Below, piece by piece: positions 7,101 through 15,857 of a DNA stretch of 52,093 nucleotides; position 1 is the first letter of the stretch; each line of letters starts with the position of its first letter. The notes below the pieces were generated by a model that saw only the letters and a list, made by a program, of their open reading frames with translations, was not told where the DNA came from and did not search any database. The position numbers and the translations under genes are program-made. The stretch spans positions 1 through 52,093 of the forward strand of contig UQJP01000026.1 of NCBI GenBank assembly GCA_900541415.1. The letters are read 5' to 3'. Source of the DNA: an uncultured Odoribacter sp. GTDB lineage: Bacteria > Bacteroidota > Bacteroidia > Bacteroidales > Marinifilaceae.

Positions 7101-7877
7101 TTATTCCCGGTGAAATAGAAGGTTTTTACCGAATTTGTAAAGCAGGCTGATGCCCGAAGTCCAGACATAACTTGTGTTATGGGGAGAGGAGGTGAAAAGG
7201 CCGTCGAATTTTTTATTACTGATGTATTTTATTCCTGAGCGTAGTTGGAAATCGATCCGGTTAGATAAGGCGTAACGTAGCAATAAATCGGTTCCTAAAT
7301 CAAAACTCCAATGGATTTGGGGGGATTGCCAGTTTTGATGGAAATATTTCAGGCGGAGTTTGGATTTATAGCGATTGACGGAGATGCCCGGACTTAATAG
7401 AATGGTCAAACGGTGGGGATTTGACTGACGGGAAAACAAGCGGCTTAAATTAAACGGGATGTGTATGCCTGCCCCGGCATATTTAAGTTGGGTGTAAATT
7501 TGAGAGTAGGGGACTGTTCCGGAGGGTGATGCTTCCGGATGGGTTTTTCCGTGTCGGTCTAAAAGATATTCCCGGTCTGCCGGACGGGTGGTTAATCTGC
7601 TGTTTCCATAATCTACCGACAGTTCAAGCCTGAAAAAACGGTGTAGCTTGTAGCCGACTGATAATCCATACTGTAAACTGGCAGGTCTTTGGCGGTGTAG
7701 GTGAGTTTTTAGATTCCCGAAAAATATAGGCATACAGATTTCCCTGCCTATATACCAGGGATGCGCGGAGGAAGTTTCGGGATAGGCAGGAGTGGAATAC
7801 AGTAGGAGGATAAAGAGCAAACCCGGGAGATAACCCGGGATTCGTTTGGATGTCAGGAAATTTATATCGATGTGCAT
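7101..7877 (-). CDS. Predicted outer-membrane beta-barrel protein
   Basis: The 258-residue product has a hydrophobic N-terminal segment ending in AYP (residues about 15-33), read as a signal peptide. Many alternating aromatic/polar stretches follow (LQYGLSVGYKL, FRLELSVDYG, TQLKYAGAGIHIPF, IHWSFDLGTDLLLRYAL, IDFQLRSGIKYIS), and it ends in the strand TSGISLLYKFG. This is the signature of a small barrel such as the OmpW or PorT-like proteins; the exact family is not recognised. It lies about 300 bases downstream of the fimbrial operon on the same strand. A link to fimbriae is possible but not shown. Confidence 0.6.
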   Translation of the reverse strand: MHIDINFLTSKRIPGYLPGLLFILLLYSTPAYPETSSAHPWYIGREICMPIFFGNLKTHLHRQRPASLQYGLSVGYKLHRFFRLELSVDYGNSRLTTRPADREYLLDRHGKTHPEASPSGTVPYSQIYTQLKYAGAGIHIPFNLSRLFSRQSNPHRLTILLSPGISVNRYKSKLRLKYFHQNWQSPQIHWSFDLGTDLLLRYALSNRIDFQLRSGIKYISNKKFDGLFTSSPHNTSYVWTSGISLLYKFGKNLLFHRE

Positions 7878-8175
7878 AAGCTATATCAGTTCGGTTATCA
7901 ATGATCTCAATGGGTTAGGAGTTGTATTTGTTTGTTGTATCTATTCCTGTGAGTGTCTGTTGTTTCCAACATCATACGTAATGTTTTGAATGGCGATCAT
8001 GAAAATGGGAGAGTTTTAGTAGTATATAGGAATTTTTATGTTTGTTTGCTGTTTGAGCGGGTGGGGATATAGGAAGTTGCATAGCCGGGAAATATGGAAA
8101 GGATTTTTAAGGGGCGGTTTATGGTGTTTTGTAACTTAAAGCATGGATTTGTCTTTGGCCGATATGAAGGGATTT
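7878..8175. other. Intergenic, no gene seen
   Basis: About 300 bases separate the outer-membrane gene from the fimbrial tip gene. I see no ORF, strong hairpin or consensus promoter box on the minus strand. Confidence 0.4.
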
Positions 8176-10896
8176 TTAATTGACGTTGATTACGGCACGA
8201 ATCCCGGTTTGGTTGTTCAGTGTGTTCCCGTCAAGGCTGGCGCGGTAGGAATTACTGCAATAGCTGGCCTGAACGGTCGAATTACCGCCTTTTACCACCC
8301 GGTTGGCTGAAAGGATCAGGTTGACGGGGGAAGTGACTAATCCCAGCAGGCTAAAACCGAGGTTTTGCCCGGTGTAGGTATCCAACGTCCATTCCTGTAC
8401 ATTTCCTGACAGATCGTAGATGTAAAGCGAATTAGGGATTAGGTTACCGCTCGGAAGCAAGTAGGTGGTACTTCCGAAAACAATAGTTCCCGACAGCAGA
8501 TTACTGAAGCTGGAATATAGGGAAATGGATTTAAGCAGGTCGTTATTGGTATTCTCCTTTCCGGTCAGGCCGCTATTGTAGGTTTGCGATGGAAAGGCAT
8601 AGGGAAACAGGCCGTTCTTGGTTGTGGATGAACTCGCGGTGTATGCCGCTTGGGTGGTGAAGTTGTTGTTGATGGCTCTGGCGGCGGTTTCCCATTGCAT
8701 TTCGGAAGGGATTCCCCGGGTTGTGCTTCGTGATGCTGTTCCAACATTACTTTTTTTATTCATCCAATAGCCGTAATCGTAGGCTCCGTAAAAAGATATG
8801 TTTGACATGGGGAAGTTACCGATCCATCCCGTGACGGTTGTCGTCGTTGAGCCGTTGAGCCTGATTGCCTGGGTGGGGACGTTCCATTTCGAACCGCTAT
8901 AATATGGGCCTCCGTTTCCAGGACTAAAGACGTTTCCGACAAGGAGGGTGAGCAAGGTGCCCGGATAGTCCCCGATGAGCCCTGTTTTGTCTAAAGCGGT
9001 GGATGCCTGTCCGGAAAGTTGGGAAACGTTATTAACTCCCAGATCGTTGAGGTAGTCGGAGAAATTTTGTACTGTGCATTCTTTGGTTGCGATGTAGAAT
9101 GGAGTGGTTCTGACATATATCTGGCTGGTGGAGGAACCGTCTGGCTGGGGGGAGGCCGCCGCTCCCGATGAGGTGAAGGCTCCCGGTTGGAAAACCCCTC
9201 CTGTGACGTAGCGTAATCCTACGGCCGATTGTGGATAGGTTGATGGATTTTGGGAGACGAACACTCGTGCTACTTCCTGATTGTTGCTTGCTGTGAAGAT
9301 GATATAGGCAGTTCGGTTGGCTCCCGTGTTTGCCGTGCAACGAACGGCCAGGGCTGCGGGAGTGGTTGAACCCTGGATAACGCCTCCTGTGGAGTTGTAC
9401 ATATTGGAACCCGTTGTGACGGGACTGGTTGTGCTCCATGGATAAGCTGTCCCTGAGGCGGAAAAAACGGGAAAATCATTACCATTGCCGATATATAGCC
9501 AACTGGCCGTGCTCCGGGCTGTCCAGGTGCCTATGCTTGTTCCCGCGTTGAGGATTTGGATGTATTGGGTGATGGGGTAATTGGTGAAACCGAAGGTGGT
9601 GTTTTGAGGAAAGTCCAGCATAGAGACATCGACAAAAAATTCAGAAGTTCCTTTTGTCTGCATTGTGACCGTGTAGTTATTGCTTCCGGTCGTTACGGTT
9701 CCCAGGGTATTAGGAGTGGTTCCGTTGTCGGTTTTGCTGATGATGTATAGGTTGCTGTCGAGCAGAAGTCCTGCCTGGGTTGAGGAAGACAGTCGGTTAA
9801 GGGTGGTTGATAATTCGGTTTGTCCAAAGTTGTAAATCTGGGTTCTACCTGCATAGTATGGAAAATAGAGGGTAGGGGGAAGCACGGTGTTGTAAAGTCC
9901 TGTGACATTCACTCTCCATGAATTTTCCGTGATGCCGCCGTTGCCGTTGAACGTGATGCTGACCTGGTGCCAGGTGTTCCGTGTCACGTCAAAGTTGGTG
10001 AGGGTATTGGTTCCCAGGTAATAGCGGTATATGATCGGTCCGGATTGGGTGGGGGAACTGTAATTTGCCGTGACTTCGATGTAACTGCAAAAGCCACTTT
10101 TTCCTGTCGCCGGTGTTTTTTGGGATTGTTGTGTGTTGCTACCGTTGTTCCCTTGCAGGTTTTCGTATAGATATAAGGGGACGGCTGTACTGTGGGATTG
10201 GGAGGTGATCCTGCTTCCTCCTGAGTAAAGGCTATCACCCCGTGCCAAAATTTGGGTGTTCGAGGCTGGGGTGTTCGAGGCGAAGTAGTTGCATGAATTG
10301 GGCACTTGACACAATGTGATTTTCGTGGGGGTAATCGATACGCCGGGGTTGAGGGCGTAGGAGAAGGTTGTGGTCACTTTGGTATATAGACGGGTGAGGT
10401 AGATTGTGGGGATCGACACGCTTCCTCCGGGGGTGGAGGGTGCGGGGATCGTGATGGTTCCCGTTTGTGCTGCCATAGGTAGTTTCAGGGAGGCGTTCAT
10501 CATTCCCGATGCCGGGGATATTTGTGTGTAGAGAGCTTGTAATTGTGTCAGTGTGGTGATAGTATTGAGATTGGTGGCGGCATTGGCGATGACGGCTACG
10601 TTCCTTCGGCCGGAGGTCGTGGTGATGGTCACCGTTGAGTTTGTCCCGGTGGTATATTGTTGTTGTAATAAATTGCCATTGGCATCGAAGATGAAAATAT
10701 TCAGGTCGCTAATCCCGCTCGTGTCGGCTCCGTTTTGGGAAATGGCTCTTGAATCCACGGGGAAGGGGGTATCATAGGTAAATTGAAGCGCCAGTTGTAT
10801 TTTTATTTCTGCAGGTAATTCCCTATCCAGAGAATCGTCCTGGCATCCGGTTCCGAATAATATGAGCAACAAGAATAAAAAGTAAAAGCGTAACAT
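8176..10896 (-). CDS. Fimbrial lipoprotein with BACON-like and FGE/SUMF1-like domains (putative tip adhesin)
   Basis: This 906-residue lipoprotein (lipobox ending at Cys18) begins with a fimbrillin-like region (ISDLNIFIFDANGNLL; YLTRLYTKVTTTF), consistent with DUF4906/Mfa-type shaft proteins. Around 440-555 is a BACON-like beta-sandwich (ARSTASWLYIG ... AYIIFTASNNQEVARVFVSQNP). From about 560 to the end is a formylglycine-generating-enzyme-like fold: FYIATKECTVQNF, PMSNISFYGAYDYGYWMN, RGIPSEMQWETAARA, YDLSGNVQEWT, RVVKGGN and a C-terminal GIRAVI. That fold is related to C-type lectins and often binds ligands rather than acting as an enzyme. As third gene of the fimbrial operon, it is probably the surface-exposed tip or accessory subunit. 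Confidence 0.72.
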   Translation of the reverse strand: MLRFYFLFLLLILFGTGCQDDSLDRELPAEIKIQLALQFTYDTPFPVDSRAISQNGADTSGISDLNIFIFDANGNLLQQQYTTGTNSTVTITTTSGRRNVAVIANAATNLNTITTLTQLQALYTQISPASGMMNASLKLPMAAQTGTITIPAPSTPGGSVSIPTIYLTRLYTKVTTTFSYALNPGVSITPTKITLCQVPNSCNYFASNTPASNTQILARGDSLYSGGSRITSQSHSTAVPLYLYENLQGNNGSNTQQSQKTPATGKSGFCSYIEVTANYSSPTQSGPIIYRYYLGTNTLTNFDVTRNTWHQVSITFNGNGGITENSWRVNVTGLYNTVLPPTLYFPYYAGRTQIYNFGQTELSTTLNRLSSSTQAGLLLDSNLYIISKTDNGTTPNTLGTVTTGSNNYTVTMQTKGTSEFFVDVSMLDFPQNTTFGFTNYPITQYIQILNAGTSIGTWTARSTASWLYIGNGNDFPVFSASGTAYPWSTTSPVTTGSNMYNSTGGVIQGSTTPAALAVRCTANTGANRTAYIIFTASNNQEVARVFVSQNPSTYPQSAVGLRYVTGGVFQPGAFTSSGAAASPQPDGSSTSQIYVRTTPFYIATKECTVQNFSDYLNDLGVNNVSQLSGQASTALDKTGLIGDYPGTLLTLLVGNVFSPGNGGPYYSGSKWNVPTQAIRLNGSTTTTVTGWIGNFPMSNISFYGAYDYGYWMNKKSNVGTASRSTTRGIPSEMQWETAARAINNNFTTQAAYTASSSTTKNGLFPYAFPSQTYNSGLTGKENTNNDLLKSISLYSSFSNLLSGTIVFGSTTYLLPSGNLIPNSLYIYDLSGNVQEWTLDTYTGQNLGFSLLGLVTSPVNLILSANRVVKGGNSTVQASYCSNSYRASLDGNTLNNQTGIRAVINVN

Positions 10897-10900
10897 GGGA

Positions 10901-11791
10901 TTACATATTGATATTGATGTTTTCGATGATATGCCAGTTGTTCACGCCGATGGAGAGCCTTTCGCCCTCCAGGGCTTTCAGACGGATGAGGATGTTCACC
11001 TCATCGTCTTTTTGCGGGTCGATGCCAAGTTCTTTCAACACTTCGTTAAGGTTGAGGGTATAGGTGGGGGTGTCCGCTTCTTTCCTATATAATTCCAGAT
11101 AGAGCTGGCTGGCGGTTGCCGGACGTAAAGTAGCCAAACTCGTTTCGTAGATGCCCGATGCTTCGTGGTAGCTTATATTCGGGATATGGGTGGCTTCGAT
11201 GGGAAGGGGATGACCTTCCAAATTATATCCTCCCGGCATTCCTCGTATTTTGATTTGCGGCACATGGGAGAATCCTTCCATGTATATTTTGAAGTAACAA
11301 CATTCCCGGCGGAAAGGCAGGGTGTAGTATTGGTTATCTTCACCTGAAAATTCAATGTCCACTTGACTGTGGAGCAACGAGTCGGACGTGGGATAGCCGG
11401 TTTGGCCGGATGGATTTGCCAGCAATAACCTGAAATCCGTGAGCAATGTGTTTTGGTTCGGGGTTTCGGGCGTGACGTTTGTTTGTTGGCGCAAGTTAGC
11501 CCAGGCGATGATCGTGTATTTTCCCGGTGACAATTCCAGCGAACTGGCTTCCGGGACGAACAGTTTATTTGGGGGAACAAACCACGATTTTATAAAGTGG
11601 TTGTTTTCAGAAAACAGGTAGACATTGATTTGCCGGATTTCCTTTTTTAGGAAATTGGTATCTGTTTCCTTTTCGTAACTCCATCGTAAGGTCAGTTTAT
11701 CTCTTGTTTCGGGCTGAGTACATTCTTCCCGTATGCTGCAACCGGACAACAGGAACAGAATAAAAAAACAGAGGACGGTGTTGCTATGCAT
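10901..11791 (-). CDS. FimB/Mfa2-family fimbrial anchor lipoprotein
   Basis: The 296-residue product has a lipobox ending at Cys18 (LFLLSGC). It has the FimB/Mfa2 hallmarks: LTLRWSYEKETDTNFLKKEIRQINVYLFSENN near the start, then LSPGKYTIIAWANL. In Porphyromonas, FimB/Mfa2 sits in the outer membrane, anchors the fimbrial shaft and limits its length. It lies 51 bases after the fimbrillin gene and 4 bases before the tip gene, so all three form one operon. The C-terminal part (LRPATASQLYLELYRKEADTPTYTLNLNEVLKELG) is typical of the second beta-sandwich. The family call is firm. Confidence 0.82.
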   Translation of the reverse strand: MHSNTVLCFFILFLLSGCSIREECTQPETRDKLTLRWSYEKETDTNFLKKEIRQINVYLFSENNHFIKSWFVPPNKLFVPEASSLELSPGKYTIIAWANLRQQTNVTPETPNQNTLLTDFRLLLANPSGQTGYPTSDSLLHSQVDIEFSGEDNQYYTLPFRRECCYFKIYMEGFSHVPQIKIRGMPGGYNLEGHPLPIEATHIPNISYHEASGIYETSLATLRPATASQLYLELYRKEADTPTYTLNLNEVLKELGIDPQKDDEVNILIRLKALEGERLSIGVNNWHIIENININM

Positions 11792-11842
11792 GGAAACGAT
11801 GGGGTATTTAACCGGGACACGCGAAGTATCCCGGTGTAGGGG

Positions 11843-12946
11843 TTAAAAACTTACATTTTGATTGATAACCGTGGCCCAGTTCTGTGGGGTGACCGTGATG
11901 GTCAGGTTGGCGGATATGACCGGAGTGGTCGGGGTGGTCGAGCCAAATCCCGTGATGTTGGCCGTGATGCTATACTGTGAGTTGGCCGTGATCCCGGCAG
12001 TTCCCGGTGTGTAGCCGTTGCCGCTGACGTTGATGGCGATCGGATAGTAAGTACGGATGCCGTTCAGCATGCCCGTGATGATTAATTTTGTGGAGGTTGT
12101 AAACGTTGTTCCGTTGTTGGCATATACGTAGTAGTGGTTACCATTTGCATAACCTGAAATCGTATTATAGGCTGTGGTATTGTTTACCGAGGCAGGCGTT
12201 CCGTAAGCATCAAAGATCGGAAAGGCCAGGCCGGGAGCCGTTCGGTTATAGATCGTAGGGGAATTTACGAAAAAGGACGAATCCTGATAGGATTTGCTAC
12301 CAATCACGTTCAAAAGATAAATGGAGTCGATAGCCAGACTTTTTCCGGCCAAACCGCCGGAGAAGTTTGTTGTGATGTTGGTAAGGGCGATCCTGGCCAC
12401 AAGGCGCGACACGATGACTGCCACGGTGTTACTGCCCGCATTGATGGTTTGGTTTACTTTTTTTCCGATCATCCTGAAGTTGGCTTCGTTTTCGTTTTTC
12501 AAGTCGGCGGTCACTGCTTTCAGGTCGGTCACGGTTGCTACGTTTGCCAGAGCTGTGGAATCCGCTGTCGGATAGTTGACTACGACGTAAATGTCACGAG
12601 TGCCGGAAGTTCCGGTGATGCTGACCGATTTGTTCGTTATTTCCGAGGGTGTCGCCACTTTCATGCGGTCGATTTCTCCATTGGAGGTGTTGAAAATGAA
12701 CACCATGATCTTGTTAATGGAATTATCTGCGGTTTGGTTGGGGATGGTTCCCGTGCTTCGGGTTGCCAGTTCTGTTCCCACTAAGGATAGGGTGATGGAG
12801 GCTTTTTGGCCTTCCTGGGGTAAATTATCCGGGTTTTCCTCGGATTTTGTGCAAGCAATCAGTAAAAGAGTGCTTGCCGTAAAGATGATGGTGGTAATCA
12901 AGAAATTTTTCATTGTTTCATGTTTTAAGGCGTTTTGTTTATTCAT
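11843..12946 (-). CDS. Major fimbrillin (FimA/Mfa1-like shaft subunit)
   Basis: The 367-residue lipoprotein has a hydrophobic signal ending LLLIAC (Cys32 from the first Met). A start at Met12 (12913) gives a more usual signal length and may be the true one. Features of the family are KIMVFIFNTSNGEI, RDIYVVVNYP, VAVIVSRLVARIALTNI (the segment with the conserved Arg near the donor-strand/protease site) and a C-terminal strand ending in TPQNWATVINQNVSF. Such subunits are exported as lipoproteins, cleaved by a gingipain-like protease and polymerised by strand exchange. As first gene of the operon it is expected to be the most abundant product. Inverted repeats flank its upstream region. Confidence 0.82.
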   Translation of the reverse strand: MNKQNALKHETMKNFLITTIIFTASTLLLIACTKSEENPDNLPQEGQKASITLSLVGTELATRSTGTIPNQTADNSINKIMVFIFNTSNGEIDRMKVATPSEITNKSVSITGTSGTRDIYVVVNYPTADSTALANVATVTDLKAVTADLKNENEANFRMIGKKVNQTINAGSNTVAVIVSRLVARIALTNITTNFSGGLAGKSLAIDSIYLLNVIGSKSYQDSSFFVNSPTIYNRTAPGLAFPIFDAYGTPASVNNTTAYNTISGYANGNHYYVYANNGTTFTTSTKLIITGMLNGIRTYYPIAINVSGNGYTPGTAGITANSQYSITANITGFGSTTPTTPVISANLTITVTPQNWATVINQNVSF

Positions 12947-13415
12947 ACGTGTGTTTCCAAGTTAGGTAAAGTCGGGAAACATATTTTTATATATATTATG
13001 TAATTAAATGTGGTGATGGAAAATCACGAACGATAAAACAGGATGGTAGAAAATGATTGCAGACGAGGAATATGGTGCTTTCAGCCTTGTAGTGAAGGCT
13101 GATGGAGGAAACACAGGACGTTAGTACATGAGCGTAACGCCTTTACAAAAGGCGCTCCGAAAGAAAATTTTATTGGAGAAAATTTTTGATTGCCCGTTGA
13201 GAAAAGAGGGGGCATACGGTCCTCGTTCTGCTACGATTGTTGGATCAATTGTCCACGGGGCAATCTATGATTATTCGGCGCCGAAGCCGGGATTGTGGTT
13301 CCCAGGGACATTCCGCCCGATTCCATTACCGTGAGCGATCCCTGCCGGATGATCCGACAGTTTGAGTCTTTGGAATATGGAAAGTGGGCGTTTATTTAAA
13401 ATTGCTACGGGGCAG
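12947..13415. other. Intergenic upstream of the fimbrial operon
   Basis: No convincing gene is present; a short plus-strand frame (13128-13334) has no family features. The region has a 9-base inverted repeat, TGTGTTTCC (12950-12958) and GGAAACACA (13107-13115), enclosing 148 bases; a hairpin TCAGCCTT/AAGGCTGA (13081-13102); and a hairpin CGCCTTT/AAAGGCG (13138-13154). A weak minus-strand -7-like TATGTTTC is at 12983-12976. Confidence 0.45.
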
Positions 13416-14195
13416 TCAGCTTTTTGCCGGGTCTTCGATGATGACTACCGCCGGGCAATGGTCGGAGTGTTTCACCTGGGGCAGAATATAAGCGTCTTTT
13501 AATAGTGGTGTTACGGCTTGGGTTGTCATGCAATAGTCGATACGCCAGCCTTTGTTGTTTGCCCTGGCATTGGCCCTGAAACTCCACCAGGTGTAGTGAT
13601 GAGGTTCTTCCTGATGGAAAAAACGGAATGTGTCAATATAGCCGTCGTTCAGAAAACGGCTCATCCATTCGCGCTCTTCCGGTAAGAAACCACTGCTGGT
13701 GGCATTCCGTACCGGGTCGTGAATGTCGATCGGACGGTGACAAATGTTATAATCCCCGCAGATAATCAGTTTTTCCCGTTTTTGTCTGAGGGCGTTTACA
13801 TATTGCCTGAAATCTTCCAGCCATTCCATTTTAAAGGCTTGCCGTTCGTCGCCTGTCGTTCCGGAAGGGTGGTAAACGCTGGCAATGGAAATGTCGCCGT
13901 AGTCAGCCCGGATAAAGCGCCCTTCGTTGTCGTATTTAGAAATTCCCATGCCATATTCCACGTGGTCGGGGACGATTCTTGTCAATATTCCCACTCCGCT
14001 GTATCCCTTCTTTTGGGCGGAAAAAAAATAAGATTTGTAACCTAATGCCTCGAATTCGAGTGTTGGAATCTGGTCGGGTTGTGCTTTGGTTTCCTGAAGG
14101 CATACCACGTCCGGTTGTTCGGTGGCAAGCCAGTCTGTGAAGCCTTTCGACAGGGCACTACGTAAGCCGTTTACATTATATGTGATGATTTTCAT
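13416..14195 (-). CDS. xth: Exodeoxyribonuclease III (AP endonuclease)
   Basis: The 259-residue product opens with MKIITYNVNGLRSAL and VVCLQETKAQ, and has GYSGVGILTR, ICGDYNICHRPIDIHDP, WWSFRANARANNKGWRIDYC and HSDHCPAVV: the complete exonuclease III/ExoA motif set, including the metal-binding Glu of QETK and the terminal SDHCP. It cuts DNA at abasic sites and removes 3' blocking groups in base-excision repair in the cytoplasm. Length is normal. It follows the M18 aminopeptidase gene on the same strand, but two hairpins between them suggest separate transcription. Confidence 0.95.
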   Translation of the reverse strand: MKIITYNVNGLRSALSKGFTDWLATEQPDVVCLQETKAQPDQIPTLEFEALGYKSYFFSAQKKGYSGVGILTRIVPDHVEYGMGISKYDNEGRFIRADYGDISIASVYHPSGTTGDERQAFKMEWLEDFRQYVNALRQKREKLIICGDYNICHRPIDIHDPVRNATSSGFLPEEREWMSRFLNDGYIDTFRFFHQEEPHHYTWWSFRANARANNKGWRIDYCMTTQAVTPLLKDAYILPQVKHSDHCPAVVIIEDPAKS

Positions 14196-14219
14196 GCTGT
14201 TTTATGATAGCAAACACGG

Positions 14220-14268
14220 TTTACCCGGTGGGGTAAAGACACGAAGTAAATTTATTTTACTTCGTGTC
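14220..14268. terminator. Two adjacent stem-loops between xth and the aminopeptidase gene
   Basis: TTTACCC/GGGTAAA (14220-14237, loop GGTG) is next to a perfect 13-base stem, GACACGAAGTAAA/TTTACTTCGTGTC (14238-14268, loop TTTAT). There is no long T run on the minus strand, so it may be a terminator or an RNA-stabilising structure for the aminopeptidase message. Confidence 0.5.
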
Positions 14269-14309
14269 CGTGTCAGAGTTTTCTAAAATATTGTGGCGGT
14301 ACTCTATTT

Positions 14310-15608
14310 TCAAATATTATAAAATGTGGTGAAGGCTTTAATCACGTATTCATGGTCAAGTGCGCCTGCTGTTTCCCGTACGGAATGCATGGCCCACATC
14401 GGATTGCCGATGTCTACCCCGCGCATTTCCATTTGCGATAATAGTATGTTTCCCAGCGTGGAACCTCCTGCCATGTCGGAATGGTTGACAAAGGTTTGAT
14501 AAGGTACACCCGCCATTTTACAAATGGTTGCAAATACTGCTGCCGAATCACCGTCCGAGATGTATTTTTGGTTTGCATTTATTTTTATCACCGGGCCTCC
14601 GTTCATCACCGGATGGTTGGTCGGATCATGTTTTTCCGTATAGTTGGGATGAAGGGCATGTGCCATATCTGCCGAAATCATAAAAGAATTATGGATTGCC
14701 CGGTAAAATTCTTCGGGTTTACAGTTTTGCGTCAGGGCGATCCGTTCGAGTATGGTACGCAGAATCGGTGATCCGGCTCCTTGTTTTGTGCCGCTGCCTA
14801 CTTCTTCGTTGTCGAAGATGGCAAGTACTTTGGTTTTGTTACAGGGATCGGAATCGATCAGGGCTTGCAGCCCGGCGTGCACCATCGCTAAATCGTCCAG
14901 GCGGCCGGAAGAAATAAATTCATTGTTCAATCCGAGTAAAGTGCCTTTTTCGTATTCATACAGAGTCAGGTCGAAATCCAGAATATCCTCACAGGGGATA
15001 TGCATTTCCTCGGCAATTAATTTTAGCAGGAAATTGTCTTTTTCGAATTTTTCGTTAATCATGGCCAGCACCGGAAGCATATCTTTTTGTTTGCTGAGGG
15101 GATTTCCTTGCTCGTTTACGGTACGGTTGAAATGAATAGCCAGGTGAGGAATTACCAATAAAGGACGCTTGAAATTCACGAATTGGGTGGAAGGTTTCAG
15201 AGGCCTGTCGCTTTTCACCAGCACTCGTCCGGCCATCGACAGAGGACGGTCGAACCAGGTGTAAAGAATCGGGCCGCCATACACTTCCGTATTTAATTTC
15301 AGGTATTTTCCCTCTACGGGCATTTCTGCGTGTGGTTTGATGCGGAAAGTCGGGGAATCGCTATGCGCGCATATTAATTTGAAACCTTCTTCCGCCATAT
15401 TGCCGTTTCCCATGATGAAGGCGAATAATGAGGAATGGTTTTTGGTGACAAAGTATTTACCTCCATGTTCTATATGCCAGGTTTCTCCCGAGTAAAGTTG
15501 TTTAAACCCGTGTTCTAACAGCTGTTTTTTTATGCTTAACACAGCGTGGAAGTTTGTTGGACTTTCATGTATGAAATCAATCAGGTTGTTAGCTATTTGT
15601 TTTTCCAT
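14310..15608 (-). CDS. apeB: M18-family aspartyl aminopeptidase
   Basis: The 432-residue product has the M18 pattern: FIHESPTNFHAV at the N-terminus; the metal ligands in ICAHSDSPTFRIK (His-x-Asp), SGRLDDLAM (Asp) and FDNEEVGSGTKQGAGS (Glu-Glu); SADMAHALHPNYTEKHDP; and the late FVNHSDMAGGSTLG. It is a cytoplasmic dodecameric zinc exopeptidase that prefers acidic or neutral N-terminal residues and takes part in peptide turnover. Length is normal. A consensus -7 box (CAAACTTA on the plus strand, 15642-15649) lies just upstream. Confidence 0.92.
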   Translation of the reverse strand: MEKQIANNLIDFIHESPTNFHAVLSIKKQLLEHGFKQLYSGETWHIEHGGKYFVTKNHSSLFAFIMGNGNMAEEGFKLICAHSDSPTFRIKPHAEMPVEGKYLKLNTEVYGGPILYTWFDRPLSMAGRVLVKSDRPLKPSTQFVNFKRPLLVIPHLAIHFNRTVNEQGNPLSKQKDMLPVLAMINEKFEKDNFLLKLIAEEMHIPCEDILDFDLTLYEYEKGTLLGLNNEFISSGRLDDLAMVHAGLQALIDSDPCNKTKVLAIFDNEEVGSGTKQGAGSPILRTILERIALTQNCKPEEFYRAIHNSFMISADMAHALHPNYTEKHDPTNHPVMNGGPVIKINANQKYISDGDSAAVFATICKMAGVPYQTFVNHSDMAGGSTLGNILLSQMEMRGVDIGNPMWAMHSVRETAGALDHEYVIKAFTTFYNI

Positions 15609-15641
15609 GGCGTATATGGTTTATATGAGTAATCTATTTTA

Positions 15642-15649
15642 CAAACTTA
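15642..15649 (-). promoter_or_regulatory. Promoter -7 box of the aminopeptidase gene
   Basis: The minus strand reads TAAGTTTG, a match to TAnnTTTG, 34 bases upstream of the start codon. No clear -33 box is seen. Confidence 0.5.
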
Positions 15650-15857
15650 GTGAGAATTATAAATAAATAAAAGTTAATTTGAAAGTTAGGGCTATTCTTT
15701 TTCCGGGAATGGAGTCTTTTTTGTCTGTTTTTCCGGGAATATATCACCCAACTTTGGAAATTAACGTGTTTTCTTTCCTTTTTATGTTGGAAAAAGGTAT
15801 AAAGTTGCTTTTATTTGCAAAATGAATTTTCGGGTTTTGTAATTAAATTCCAATAAT

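Noticed and set aside
9032..9439. 135-residue minus-strand ORF in the tip gene region
   Set aside because: Alternative frame of the 906-residue fimbrial gene; low-complexity composition explains the lack of stops.
8176..10896. Possible diversity-generating retroelement target, because of the FGE/lectin-like C-terminus
   Set aside because: No reverse transcriptase gene or template repeat is visible anywhere in the window.
13128..13334. 68-residue plus-strand ORF upstream of the fimbrial operon
   Set aside because: No family features, runs through hairpins, and no promoter box or ribosome site supports it.
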